A program made the translations under genes and the position numbers. Below are positions 1 to 7,262 of a stretch of DNA of 46,443 bases, in pieces. The DNA is from Alphaproteobacteria bacterium (lineage in GTDB: Bacteria; Pseudomonadota; Alphaproteobacteria; Rs-D84), in NCBI GenBank assembly GCA_017520675.1, contig JAFXFG010000004.1:1-46443 (forward strand), read 5' to 3'. Positions within the stretch are counted from its first letter, which is position 1. Every line of letters begins with the position of its first letter. The notes under the pieces were generated by a model. The model worked only from the letters and a program-made list of their open reading frames with translations, was not told where the DNA came from and searched no databases.

Positions 1-172
1 CGGGTATCCATTGCCCCGCAGGGACATATTTTTGTGAATTTTTCACACCCCGCAAAAATTGCAAATTTTTGTGGGTGAATGCCCCACAGGACCCAGGTAG
101 TGCCGATAATAAGGAATACATAACCTAGGTTCCATGGTCAAGCCATGGAATGACAATTTTTTTACAAAAAAA
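1..172. repeat. Cluster of REP-like palindromes at the window edge
   Basis: No gene is visible here. Bases 130-137 (TTCCATGG) and 143-150 (CCATGGAA) form perfect 8-bp arms around a 5-base loop, flanked by CTAGG and ATGAC like many alphaproteobacterial REP elements. Bases 46-60 and 64-77 form a second AT-rich hairpin with one bulge. TGCCCC-G/A-CAGG occurs twice (about 13-24 and 80-91). The first ten bases (CGGGTATCCA) look like one arm of a further REP whose partner lies outside the window. Confidence 0.5.
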
Positions 173-189
173 TTTGTTATAAGGAATGT

Positions 190-227
190 AAAAAAACACC
201 GGCGGGGAAGTGTGCCGGTGTGTTTTT
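190..227 (-). terminator. Intrinsic terminator of the secreted repeat-protein gene
   Basis: ACACCGGC (196-203) pairs with GCCGGTGT (214-221) over a 10-base loop. A-run on the left (191-196) and T-run on the right (223-227) allow it to act in either direction. It lies 42 bases beyond the stop of the leftward gene ending at 269. Confidence 0.75.
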
Positions 228-268
228 CTGTGTTGTTCACAGAAACTATGATGATACGCCAAATGGCT

Positions 269-1786
269 TTATTCTGTTGTTGTGGTTTCGCCCTCGCGGT
301 CAATCTTTTCCCAGCGATATGTTGCATTATCGCCAACAATATCAACCGTTAGAACAAATTTACCAGTTGAGCCTTCTGCCTTTGGGTCTGGAATGGCGGC
401 CAGTGCCGCAGCCTTTGCTTCTTCTGCAATTCCTTTAATCGCGGTCAGCGCCGCCCCAACAGTTGCATATTCAGTCGGTAAAGTACCGATTTTTTCAACT
501 GCGCTGTCAGCCGTAGTTTGTGCAGCAGTTGCAGTAGTATTTGCAGTGGTAGCAAGTTCTTTTGCTTCGGTTGCAAGCATGAAGTTTGGTAGTGTGCCTA
601 CAGTTGAATCAGTTATACCGTCGCCATCTGTATCAATTCGAAAGCCCGCAATAATACCTGGCAATAATCCTATTCTCCTATTTTCTGCATCGCCGTATAT
701 TGCAGTGATTAATTCTGCTAAACTTGTTGGGTATGTAAACGGCTGTTTAAGCCAAGAGAAAAATTTTTCAGATTCTGGAAATATAGGAAATTCCCCACTT
801 GGCAATGTGCCGATTTTGGCAGAAAGTTCATCAGTTTTATATGCCGATTGAGTTAATTTCCAAAATGGCGCTAATTCCCCGCCGAACGCAGAATATCCAG
901 AATCATGCAGCAGAGAAGATAAAACATTTAGAAGACCGCCTTTTTGTTCTCTTAGCTCTTGCGGGGAGTCGTTTTCTGGGTTATATATATAAAAAGAGTC
1001 CAGTTCTAACCCTTGTAATCCAAGGGTATGTAGCCCATTTCTACCGACCCACCCTTCGTACATACCTTGAACCGTTATACCCTCTGGCAATGTGCCGATG
1101 TCGGCCGTTAGTTGTAATAACCCCTTGTATTCAGTTAAACCTGGAAATTGTTGTTTATATGTATCAATAAAGGTGTTTGATAATGTGTGACCAAAAAGTA
1201 TATTACTGGCCATATATGGAAAACAAGCTGCACTTGAACCCTGTGATCCATTACAGTTGAACAAAACCTGTATAGCTTCCGTAACTGTTTTTGGTAATGA
1301 ATTCGGTTGATGCGCGCCAAGCAATTCATGTGCGACAACACCAGATACATCAATACCCTCTGGAAATGTTAGTTTGGCAACCTCTTCACTCAGTTTCCAC
1401 AGTGGATATACAGGACCAGAATAAATATCATTTGCATATTTTTCTAAACCAAGAGCTAATAGCGCACCAATAGAAACATTAGGAAAGGTATTTTTAAACT
1501 TAAATGCATCGCTCGCTAATTCATATAAACCTGGAAGCTCATTACCATATTCTGTCCAGCCTTCGTACATACCTTGAACCGTTATACCCTCTGGCAATGT
1601 GCCGATTTTATCTGACAACTCAGTAAAATCACTCTGATTTGCCTTTAAATCCAATGCGGTGGTGGTGGCATAGTTTTCCAGTGCTTCGTCCAAGAATCCG
1701 CGCGACACCAGTGCTGCATCCGCTGGCGCGCCAACCGCAAGTCCCAATATCGCGCTAAATAAACCTGTTGTTAAAAATTTTCTCAT
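269..1786 (-). CDS. Secreted GTLP-repeat protein, probable surface/adhesin-like protein
   Basis: 505 residues. Residues 1-24 form a clear signal peptide (MRKF, hydrophobic core, small residues before the cut at about ADA/A), so the protein is exported. The mature part carries at least five copies of a [IV]GTLP motif (about residues 61, 230, 330, 395 and 437). Two of these sit in an identical IGTLPEGITVQGMYEGW block encoded by a 47-bp direct repeat. The C-terminus is a compact GKFVLTVDIVG..YRWE segment followed by a TTTTE tail. No enzymatic motif is seen. ATG start follows GGGAG at good spacing. The gene sits behind structured RNA copy A with only about 25 bases between terminator-like hairpin and ATG, and the small exported protein at 46215 has the same arrangement. 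Function unknown; surface exposure is inferred from the signal peptide and repeats. Confidence 0.8.
   Translation of the reverse strand: MRKFLTTGLFSAILGLAVGAPADAALVSRGFLDEALENYATTTALDLKANQSDFTELSDKIGTLPEGITVQGMYEGWTEYGNELPGLYELASDAFKFKNTFPNVSIGALLALGLEKYANDIYSGPVYPLWKLSEEVAKLTFPEGIDVSGVVAHELLGAHQPNSLPKTVTEAIQVLFNCNGSQGSSAACFPYMASNILFGHTLSNTFIDTYKQQFPGLTEYKGLLQLTADIGTLPEGITVQGMYEGWVGRNGLHTLGLQGLELDSFYIYNPENDSPQELREQKGGLLNVLSSLLHDSGYSAFGGELAPFWKLTQSAYKTDELSAKIGTLPSGEFPIFPESEKFFSWLKQPFTYPTSLAELITAIYGDAENRRIGLLPGIIAGFRIDTDGDGITDSTVGTLPNFMLATEAKELATTANTTATAAQTTADSAVEKIGTLPTEYATVGAALTAIKGIAEEAKAAALAAIPDPKAEGSTGKFVLTVDIVGDNATYRWEKIDREGETTTTE
1053..1606. repeat. Intragenic 47-bp direct repeat pair
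   Basis: Two identical stretches of about 47 bp (near 1053-1100 and 1560-1606) encode the same IGTLPEGITVQGMYEGW block in the same frame. Recombination between them would remove 169 codons and keep the frame. Confidence 0.7.
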
Positions 1787-1809
1787 TTTTTTACTCCCGT
1801 TGTTGGTTT

Positions 1810-2046
1810 AAAAAATTAACCGCCATAGGAATAGCGGTCGGGGAGTTGCTAAATCAGTATATCATTGACTCCGTCCGCCTTTGGTGCATGCACCTGTTGT
1901 ATAGCGGACAGCTCCCCGACATTTTGTCAGGGTTCTTAAAATACAGTGCAAATACAGGAAACAGCCGTCGGATTACGACACATTGTTATATTTGCACCGG
2001 ATATACTGGGCCTAGCACAGCCCCGAACCAAATTCCCATTTGGTTC
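1810..2046 (-). ncRNA. Structured leader RNA, copy A (unrecognised family)
   Basis: Read on the minus strand from 2046. P1 is a 9-bp hairpin closed by a GGGA tetraloop (2025-2046). GGGGCTGT and AGGCC follow. P2 is an 11-bp helix (1989-1999 with 1944-1954) enclosing the conserved core GTGTCGTAATCC (1970-1981). P3 is GTCGGGGAG with CTCCCCGAC (1912-1920 and 1837-1845). It encloses P4 (CTGTCCGC/GCGGACGG), which carries conserved ATACAACAG and a small GGTGC/GCACC hairpin. The end is a hairpin ACCGC...GCGGT (1819-1838) and a T-rich run to 1810. Every helix has a counterpart in the copy at 45920-46170 despite sequence changes. It does not match T-box, cobalamin, tmRNA, RNase P or 6S landmarks that I know. 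The downstream ATG is at 1786. Confidence 0.75.
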
Positions 2047-2052
2047 AACACT

Positions 2053-2082
2053 ACTATAACACAGTTTTTGCTTTTATTTCAA
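2053..2082 (-). promoter_or_regulatory. Promoter of structured RNA copy A
   Basis: On the minus strand TTGAAA (2082-2077), an 18-base spacer, then TATAGT (2058-2053). The P1 hairpin begins 6 bases after the -10, so the RNA would start at or next to its first helix, as in copy B. Confidence 0.6.
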
Positions 2083-2090
2083 GGACAAAT

Positions 2091-2115
2091 AAAAATCCCC
2101 AATATCATGGGGATT
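2091..2115 (-). terminator. Terminator of the valS-thioesterase operon
   Basis: Minus strand: AATCCCC, 8-base loop, GGGGATT, then a T-run (A-run 2091-2095 on the plus strand). It lies just after the thioesterase stop and just before the promoter of RNA copy A, separating the two units. Confidence 0.8.
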
Positions 2116-2128
2116 ATTGACTGGAATT

Positions 2129-2857
2129 TTATATCTGTTCCCAGTGGCATATAACCAACGCGTGTTCTGTATCACCAGTACGAATTTTATGTCGGCTGAC
2201 CAGTCCATCAATCGCGACATCAATAAATACCTCTGGTGTGTCCGGTTTAATTTCTTTTTTGAAATTAATATCGATTTTGGCCAATTTGTGTTTGCTGCGA
2301 TATTCGTATCCAACACTTTCGGTTGCCCATACTGCATAAACAGCATTATTAATATGCTGATTAACATCGATATCATCGAATCTGCACTTAAAGATATGCG
2401 TTTTATTTGTTTCAAAGTCCGGAAACTTTTCAAATGCACAGCTATACGCACGATTATTAACGACAACATTTGGCGACAAGTGTTTTTCCAATGGCAATGG
2501 TCTGCGGCTGGTCAAATCAATCAGAATCCACTGCGATGTTGCGCGCACCATCAATCGCCCATCTGCACCACGCACTTCAAAATCACGCGTTGCGCGCAAT
2601 GCGTCCTGACACGATGGCCATGTAGTAAAGGTTAATTCTTCACCTTCGCGTGGCAGTTCAATAATGTCAACCAGATAGTACATTACAACCCACCCGACAT
2701 TATTTTCCAGACAGTATGTCCGCCCACACCCCAGAATTTCAGCGTGTCTGTCTGCAATAGACTGTAATTCATTCATTAAAATCAGCGGTCTAACATTGCT
2801 GTACTTGTCGCACTGATATGCCTGTAAAATTCGTTTTTCAACCAGTTTCCCAGACAT
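2129..2857 (-). CDS. Acyl-ACP thioesterase (FatA/FatB family)
   Basis: 242 residues, the usual size for bacterial members of the family (PF01643). These cytoplasmic enzymes hydrolyse acyl-ACP to release free fatty acid. Two hot-dog halves are visible: residues 10-125, beginning with a helix like RPLILMNELQSIADRHAE, and residues about 140-242. The second contains FDDIDVNQHINN, matching the catalytic Asn/His segment (D-x-N-x-H-x-N-N) of plant and bacterial enzymes. ATG follows the valS stop by 2 bases, and its AGGGG ribosome site lies inside the end of valS, so translation is probably coupled. Free fatty-acid release is known mainly from plants and Gram-positive or anaerobic bacteria, so its presence here could reflect transfer; that is inference. 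Confidence 0.88.
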   Translation of the reverse strand: MSGKLVEKRILQAYQCDKYSNVRPLILMNELQSIADRHAEILGCGRTYCLENNVGWVVMYYLVDIIELPREGEELTFTTWPSCQDALRATRDFEVRGADGRLMVRATSQWILIDLTSRRPLPLEKHLSPNVVVNNRAYSCAFEKFPDFETNKTHIFKCRFDDIDVNQHINNAVYAVWATESVGYEYRSKHKLAKIDINFKKEIKPDTPEVFIDVAIDGLVSRHKIRTGDTEHALVICHWEQI

Positions 2858-2859
2858 TT

Positions 2860-5262
2860 TTACCCCTGTATATTTTGTGCCACAACAAAGTCTAATTCAT
2901 TGCCGACTTGAATATTGTTTGCGCGCGCTGCGGATTTTATCAGCCCATGTAAAACATCTGGTACATCATTTGTGATGGTCAGCATTTCCAGTTTTGCGCC
3001 ATTTCCAACCTTGCGTTCTGTGCGCAATCCACGAATATTTTTCAGCACTTCCAACGCGACATCCATTGTTGAAACATCTGTATCATATTCAGGCACAACT
3101 GTTGGGTATGCAGTCAAGTGCAGTGTTTCGCCACCTTCGAATGGTTTATATATTTTCTGCCACAATTCTTCGGTCAAGAATGGAATAAATGGTGCATACA
3201 GACCGATTATTGCGCGCAGAACGGTATACAACGTCCATTGTGCAGACAATTTTGATTCTGCGCTATACTTTTCAGGTGCCCAGAATCTGTCTTTGATAAA
3301 TTCCAAATATTGGTCGCAGAAAATATCCCAAAAGAAAGTATCAATTGCTGCGCGTGAATTGTAGTTATCATATCTGTCCAGATATTTTCGTACTTCTGCG
3401 ACTGTTTTGTTAAGTTCTGATAACACCCATCTATCTTCGATAAATCGTTCTGATACAGGTATTTGCCTTGCGCAATCAGGTTCAAAATCAGACAGATTCA
3501 TCAGGGTATACTTTGACGCGTTCCATAATTTAGTCAGCAGTTTAGAACCGCGTTTCACCTCGTCATCAGAATAACGAATATCTGTTCCGATTGGTGCGGT
3601 TGCAATCCAGTACCGCAACGCATCTGCCCCAAACTTTTCAACTGTATCCAGTGGGTCTGTGCCGTTGCCCTTGGTCTTTGACATTTTTTGACCTTTGGAA
3701 TCACGCACCAGTCCATGGAAATTAACGGTATGAAATGGTACTTTGCCCATAACATATATTCCCATCATAATCATACGTGCAACCCAAAAGAATATGATAT
3801 CTGCACCTGTATACAACAGGTCTGTTGGGTAATATTTTTGCAACTCTAACGTATCTGTTGGCCATCCAAGTGTTGAAAACGGCCACAGTCCTGATGAAAA
3901 CCAAGTGTCCAGCACATCAGGGTCGCGTGTCAAAGATTTTCCACCTGCCATTTTAATGGCGGCTTCTTCTGATTCTGCGACATATACCTTGCCATCTTCA
4001 TCATACCATGCTGGTATATGGTGGCCCCACCATAATTGACGTGATATGGTCCATGGTCTAATATTTTTCATCCATGCCATGAACAGGTTATAACGATGTT
4101 CTGGCATAAATTGAACTTCACCATTTTCGACAGCTTTGATTGCAGGAATTGCCAATTTTTCCGCATCAACGAACCACTGGTCGGTCAGGTATGGTTCAAC
4201 CGGTACCTGTGCGCGTTCAGAATAAGGTGTTGGAATCATCTTATCTTCGATTTTTACCAGTAATCCAGCACCTTCGATATCTGCAACGATTGCATCGCGT
4301 GCTTTATATCTGTCCATTCCGCGATATTTTTCAGGCACAACCGGATTATCATTTAACTTTGCATCAGGTGTTAAAATGCAAACAGGTGTCAGGTTGTGTC
4401 TTTGTCCAACCTCCCAGTCGTCAAAGTCATGTGCAGGTGTAATTTTCACTGCCCCTGTACCTTTTTCTGGGTCTGCGTGTTCGTCTGCGATAATTGGAAT
4501 CTCGATATTTGTCAGTGGAATAATTGCCTTGCGCCCAATCAAGTGTTTCAACTTTTCGTTTTCTGGGTGAACTGCAATTGCTTGGTCGCCGAACAAGGTT
4601 TCTGGTCGTGTTGTTGCGATTTCAATAACACCGCCATCAACCAATTGATAATTGAAATAATAAAATTTACCTTTTTCTTCGCGTGTTTCGATTTCCAAAT
4701 CAGAAATCGAAGTCATCTGTTTTGGGCACCAATTCACCAATCTTTTTTCACGATAAATCAGTCCTTCGTTATACATTTTCACAAACAACTTAGTTACTGC
4801 ATCAGACAGTCCTTGGTCCATTGTAAATCTTTCACGCTTCCACACTGGGCTGGCCCCCAAGATATGCAATTGGTTCATAATTTGGCCACCCTTTTCAGAC
4901 TTCCATTTCCATGCTGCATCTAACTTTTCCTGCAAAGACAAACTATGTGGATTAATTCCGCGCTTTGACAGGTCGCGTTCCACCAACAGTTGTGTTGCAA
5001 TTGATGCATGGTCTGTCCCAGGTTGCCACAACACATCAAAGCCTGACATACGTTTATACCTGCAAACGATATCTGTTAGGACATTATCCAGTGCGTGCCC
5101 CATATGTAAATTACCGGTTACATTTGGTGGTGGCATCATGATGCAAAATGCAGGCTTATCAGATTTTACATCATTATCCCAGAAATTATTATTATCCCAA
5201 AATTCTTGTATTTTTGTTTCGATTTCGCGTGGATTGATATTTTTACCTAGTTCGATATTCAT
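2860..5262 (-). CDS. valS: Valyl-tRNA synthetase
   Basis: 800 residues; a class I aminoacyl-tRNA synthetase that attaches valine to tRNA-Val in the cytoplasm. The HIGH motif appears as HMGH (residues 53-56) after PPPNVTGNL, and KMSKT near residue 530 is the KMSKS loop. The editing domain follows the first catalytic half (GDQAIAVHPE, TPAHDFDD). It is shorter than the roughly 950-residue enterobacterial enzyme because the C-terminal coiled coil is missing or very short. The ATG giving MNIELGKN is chosen over an upstream in-frame start because the extra 53 residues are Cys/Phe-rich and fit no known ValS, and AAGG lies just upstream. It heads an operon with the thioesterase. Confidence 0.95.
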   Translation of the reverse strand: MNIELGKNINPREIETKIQEFWDNNNFWDNDVKSDKPAFCIMMPPPNVTGNLHMGHALDNVLTDIVCRYKRMSGFDVLWQPGTDHASIATQLLVERDLSKRGINPHSLSLQEKLDAAWKWKSEKGGQIMNQLHILGASPVWKRERFTMDQGLSDAVTKLFVKMYNEGLIYREKRLVNWCPKQMTSISDLEIETREEKGKFYYFNYQLVDGGVIEIATTRPETLFGDQAIAVHPENEKLKHLIGRKAIIPLTNIEIPIIADEHADPEKGTGAVKITPAHDFDDWEVGQRHNLTPVCILTPDAKLNDNPVVPEKYRGMDRYKARDAIVADIEGAGLLVKIEDKMIPTPYSERAQVPVEPYLTDQWFVDAEKLAIPAIKAVENGEVQFMPEHRYNLFMAWMKNIRPWTISRQLWWGHHIPAWYDEDGKVYVAESEEAAIKMAGGKSLTRDPDVLDTWFSSGLWPFSTLGWPTDTLELQKYYPTDLLYTGADIIFFWVARMIMMGIYVMGKVPFHTVNFHGLVRDSKGQKMSKTKGNGTDPLDTVEKFGADALRYWIATAPIGTDIRYSDDEVKRGSKLLTKLWNASKYTLMNLSDFEPDCARQIPVSERFIEDRWVLSELNKTVAEVRKYLDRYDNYNSRAAIDTFFWDIFCDQYLEFIKDRFWAPEKYSAESKLSAQWTLYTVLRAIIGLYAPFIPFLTEELWQKIYKPFEGGETLHLTAYPTVVPEYDTDVSTMDVALEVLKNIRGLRTERKVGNGAKLEMLTITNDVPDVLHGLIKSAARANNIQVGNELDFVVAQNIQG

Positions 5263-5420
5263 ATTGCATGCCTTGTTGTTTGTATAATCTGTTGCAAATC
5301 GTACCAGAATAAAATCAAAATTCAAGGAAAACCCCAATAGTAAAAAATACATTACACCGATACATTTGACACAAAGTCCCAAATATAACACCCCACAAGA
5401 AGAAACCAAAGAAAAAAACA

Positions 5421-5540
5421 ATGCTGACCAGCATTTATATCATGGCGATAACTACAGTTGCTATGGCAGAAACGTTTCCAACCGACGGTCTTATGCAGGT
5501 TGGTACAACGTATAACGATGCCGCTGTCATAATTTTATGA
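5421..5540 (+). pseudogene. Possible remnant of a secreted-protein gene (39 codons)
   Basis: An open frame of 39 codons starts with a signal-peptide-like segment (MLTSIYIMAITTVAMA followed by ETFPTDG) and stops at TGA 5538-5540. The ribosome site is poor (A-rich only). Signal peptide followed by a short mature part resembles the N-termini of the window's exported proteins, so it may be the decayed front of such a gene or a real small peptide. It could also be chance. Confidence 0.3.
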
Positions 5541-5635
5541 CAAAAATTTATAAAGAAAATAAGACGGTTTCATCAGATATGAGGATTTTTATATTTAATC
5601 GGTTGTTTCTTGGACCTAAGAACTAAGATTTTTTA

Positions 5636-5663
5636 TTGACAAATGCTCAGTTTTTGCTATTTT
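5636..5663 (+). promoter_or_regulatory. Strong sigma-70-type promoter
   Basis: Perfect TTGACA (5636-5641), 16-base spacer ending in TGC, then TATTTT (5658-5663), making an extended -10. It drives the two-gene unknown operon starting at 5694. Confidence 0.7.
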
Positions 5664-5693
5664 TTGTATTAACACAACCGAGAGGTTCTGATA

Positions 5694-6182
5694 ATGGAAC
5701 GTGTTCTTAAACAAGTTATTAACATTTTGAATCAAAATGCTGTTCATCATTCTGTTGTCCAAGAAGATATCAGCAAGACAGACTTTTGTATGGTTGATGT
5801 TTATTCTGTAAATGTTATTGTTGAACAGCCACTTGCCAGAACGATTTCTAAAAAACGTTCCAAGAAAATCGCAAAACATTCCAAGAAAATTGCCGAACCA
5901 CAATTGATATCTGTTCCGATTTTACAGGTTAAGTATAATCCCACAAAGGGTAATATAAAAATTGTTTTGGACAACGAATGTATATATAACAACGACAATT
6001 TTCAAGACGAATCTGCTGTATCTATTGGTTATGGCAAGAAATCAGCAGAACCCGTAAATCCATCACTAAAAAAGATTCTTGATATCTGCAAAACGAAATC
6101 GACAGTAATGCATTTGGATTATTTGAAAAGGGCAAAAGAATTACTCAAGGAACAGCGCAAGGTATTATTTAATGTCAGATGA
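5694..6182 (+). CDS. Unknown protein, first gene of a two-gene operon
   Basis: 162 residues, no family recognised. There is no signal peptide or membrane segment, so it is probably cytoplasmic. Residues 52-68 are strongly basic (KKRSKKIAKHSKKIAE); the C-terminal 40 residues are Lys-rich and helical-looking (LKKILDICK, LDYLKRAKELLKEQRK). Basic stretches might bind nucleic acid, but no known fold is visible. ATG follows GAGAGG at 8 bases. The gene has the most consensus-like promoter in the window and overlaps the next gene by 11 bases, implying coupled translation. Confidence 0.7.
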   Translation: MERVLKQVINILNQNAVHHSVVQEDISKTDFCMVDVYSVNVIVEQPLARTISKKRSKKIAKHSKKIAEPQLISVPILQVKYNPTKGNIKIVLDNECIYNNDNFQDESAVSIGYGKKSAEPVNPSLKKILDICKTKSTVMHLDYLKRAKELLKEQRKVLFNVR

Positions 6183-6543
6183 TTCATCTAGGATGTTTTT
6201 ATATTTGAAAAAACTTATACAAACATCATTTGTTGGTGTGGCGAATCCTTGTGCTGGCGCAGTCAAAGAATATTTTATAGAAGTTGATACAGACACAACA
6301 GTATCTTTCTTTGTATCCAATAGCAATATAGGGGGTGTTCCTTTTTATGAGTATATAATTACTATAAATGGCGATATTATTGCCAACGCAATTATTTCTG
6401 GACAGTGCAAACACCTGACCCGCGATGAAGAAATGATTGTTCGACTGTTTGATTTATGTTCTGCGCGTATTATATTCCAAGAAACGCGTGCTGCGATACG
6501 CGCAACAATGGAATCTAATAAACAAAAAAATCGCTTGAATTAA
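6172..6543 (+). CDS. Unknown protein, second gene of a two-gene operon
   Basis: 123 residues, no family recognised. No signal peptide. The middle is beta-rich (VKEYFIEVDTDTTVSFFV, YEYIITINGDIIANAII), the rest helical with a charged end (ESNKQKNRLN). ATG lies inside the end of the upstream gene (11-base overlap, +1 frame). Its stop overlaps the stop of convergent comF by 3 bases, so there is no room for a terminator. Conserved pairing with the upstream gene would suggest a shared function, but that cannot be judged here. Confidence 0.7.
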   Translation: MSDDSSRMFLYLKKLIQTSFVGVANPCAGAVKEYFIEVDTDTTVSFFVSNSNIGGVPFYEYIITINGDIIANAIISGQCKHLTRDEEMIVRLFDLCSARIIFQETRAAIRATMESNKQKNRLN

Positions 6544-7262
6544 ATTGCGCGAACAACGCGACAGAATGTTATTCCATATACTGCAACCGCACCTGCCTTT
6601 AATAAAACTTTTCGTATTTCTGCAAATGTTGCGCCTGTTGTCATAACATCGTCAACCAACAAGATTCTTTTACCTTTGATTGCGGTTGGATTTTTTATAC
6701 TGAAAACACCGCTGATATTCTGTGCGCGTTCGCGTGCGTTTTTATGTCCCATATCTGGCCGATATTTTCGCACAACAGAATTCAAATCCAATTTTAGATT
6801 AAGTTCTTTTGCAATTGGTCTGGCCAGTAAAGTCGCTTGGTTATAACCACGATGAAACAGTCGTCTGTTTGCCAGCGGAATTGGCATAACAATATCAGCG
6901 TCAATATGTAAATCCTGTAATGCGTTTATCATTGCGTGCGCCATAAATTTTGCATAGTGAATTTTTGCAGCGTGCTTAAAAGGCAATACAGCATTTCGTG
7001 ATGCGTCATCATATACACACGCAGACCGAATCCAGTCCAATTCGCATTTGCCGGCCGCGCACACTGGGCAAAGTGGATTTTGTCCTAAATCGATATCTGC
7101 TGGAAAGGGATACCCGCACTTAATACACTTTGGATTTGCAATCCAATTTATTTCGCCCCAACATTCTGCGCATAATTGTCCATGAACAGAAACCGGCGCA
7201 TCACATAACGGACACGCCGGCGGAAACAAGAAATCAGCAAGACTCTTTAAATATTTTACCAC
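6540..7262 (-). CDS. comF: ComF-family phosphoribosyltransferase-like protein
   Basis: 240 residues. The N-terminal zinc ribbon is visible as four Cys pairs (CPLC, CAEC, CIKC, CPVC, residues 17-70). It is followed by a type I phosphoribosyltransferase fold with the PRPP loop ILLVDDVMTTGAT near residue 200. ComF proteins are needed for DNA uptake in naturally transformable bacteria; elsewhere (GntX-like) the role is less clear. The start is GTG overlapping the last codons of the upstream OmpA-like gene (7 bases), so the two are co-translated. No other start fits before the zinc ribbon. Confidence 0.9.
   Translation of the reverse strand: MVKYLKSLADFLFPPACPLCDAPVSVHGQLCAECWGEINWIANPKCIKCGYPFPADIDLGQNPLCPVCAAGKCELDWIRSACVYDDASRNAVLPFKHAAKIHYAKFMAHAMINALQDLHIDADIVMPIPLANRRLFHRGYNQATLLARPIAKELNLKLDLNSVVRKYRPDMGHKNARERAQNISGVFSIKNPTAIKGKRILLVDDVMTTGATFAEIRKVLLKAGAVAVYGITFCRVVRAI

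Larger units (their letters stand above)
5263..5693. other. Divergent intergenic region valS / unknown operon
   Basis: 431 bp between divergent genes. It contains a 39-codon reading frame (5421-5540) with a signal-peptide-like start, and a strong rightward promoter at 5636-5663. I see no tRNA, convincing terminator or repeat in the rest. Confidence 0.5.

Noticed and set aside
43-345. Leftward 100-residue reading frame at the edge
   Set aside because: It runs through palindromes and the terminator, has a Cys/Tyr/His-rich nonsense composition and no ribosome site.
282-851. Rightward 189-residue frame opposite the secreted repeat protein
   Set aside because: It is the antisense of a gene with a signal peptide, in-frame repeats and a good ribosome site.
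5263-5421. Longer N-terminus for ValS
   Set aside because: The added residues are hydrophobic and Cys-rich, match no ValS, and the normal MNIELGKN start has an upstream AAGG.
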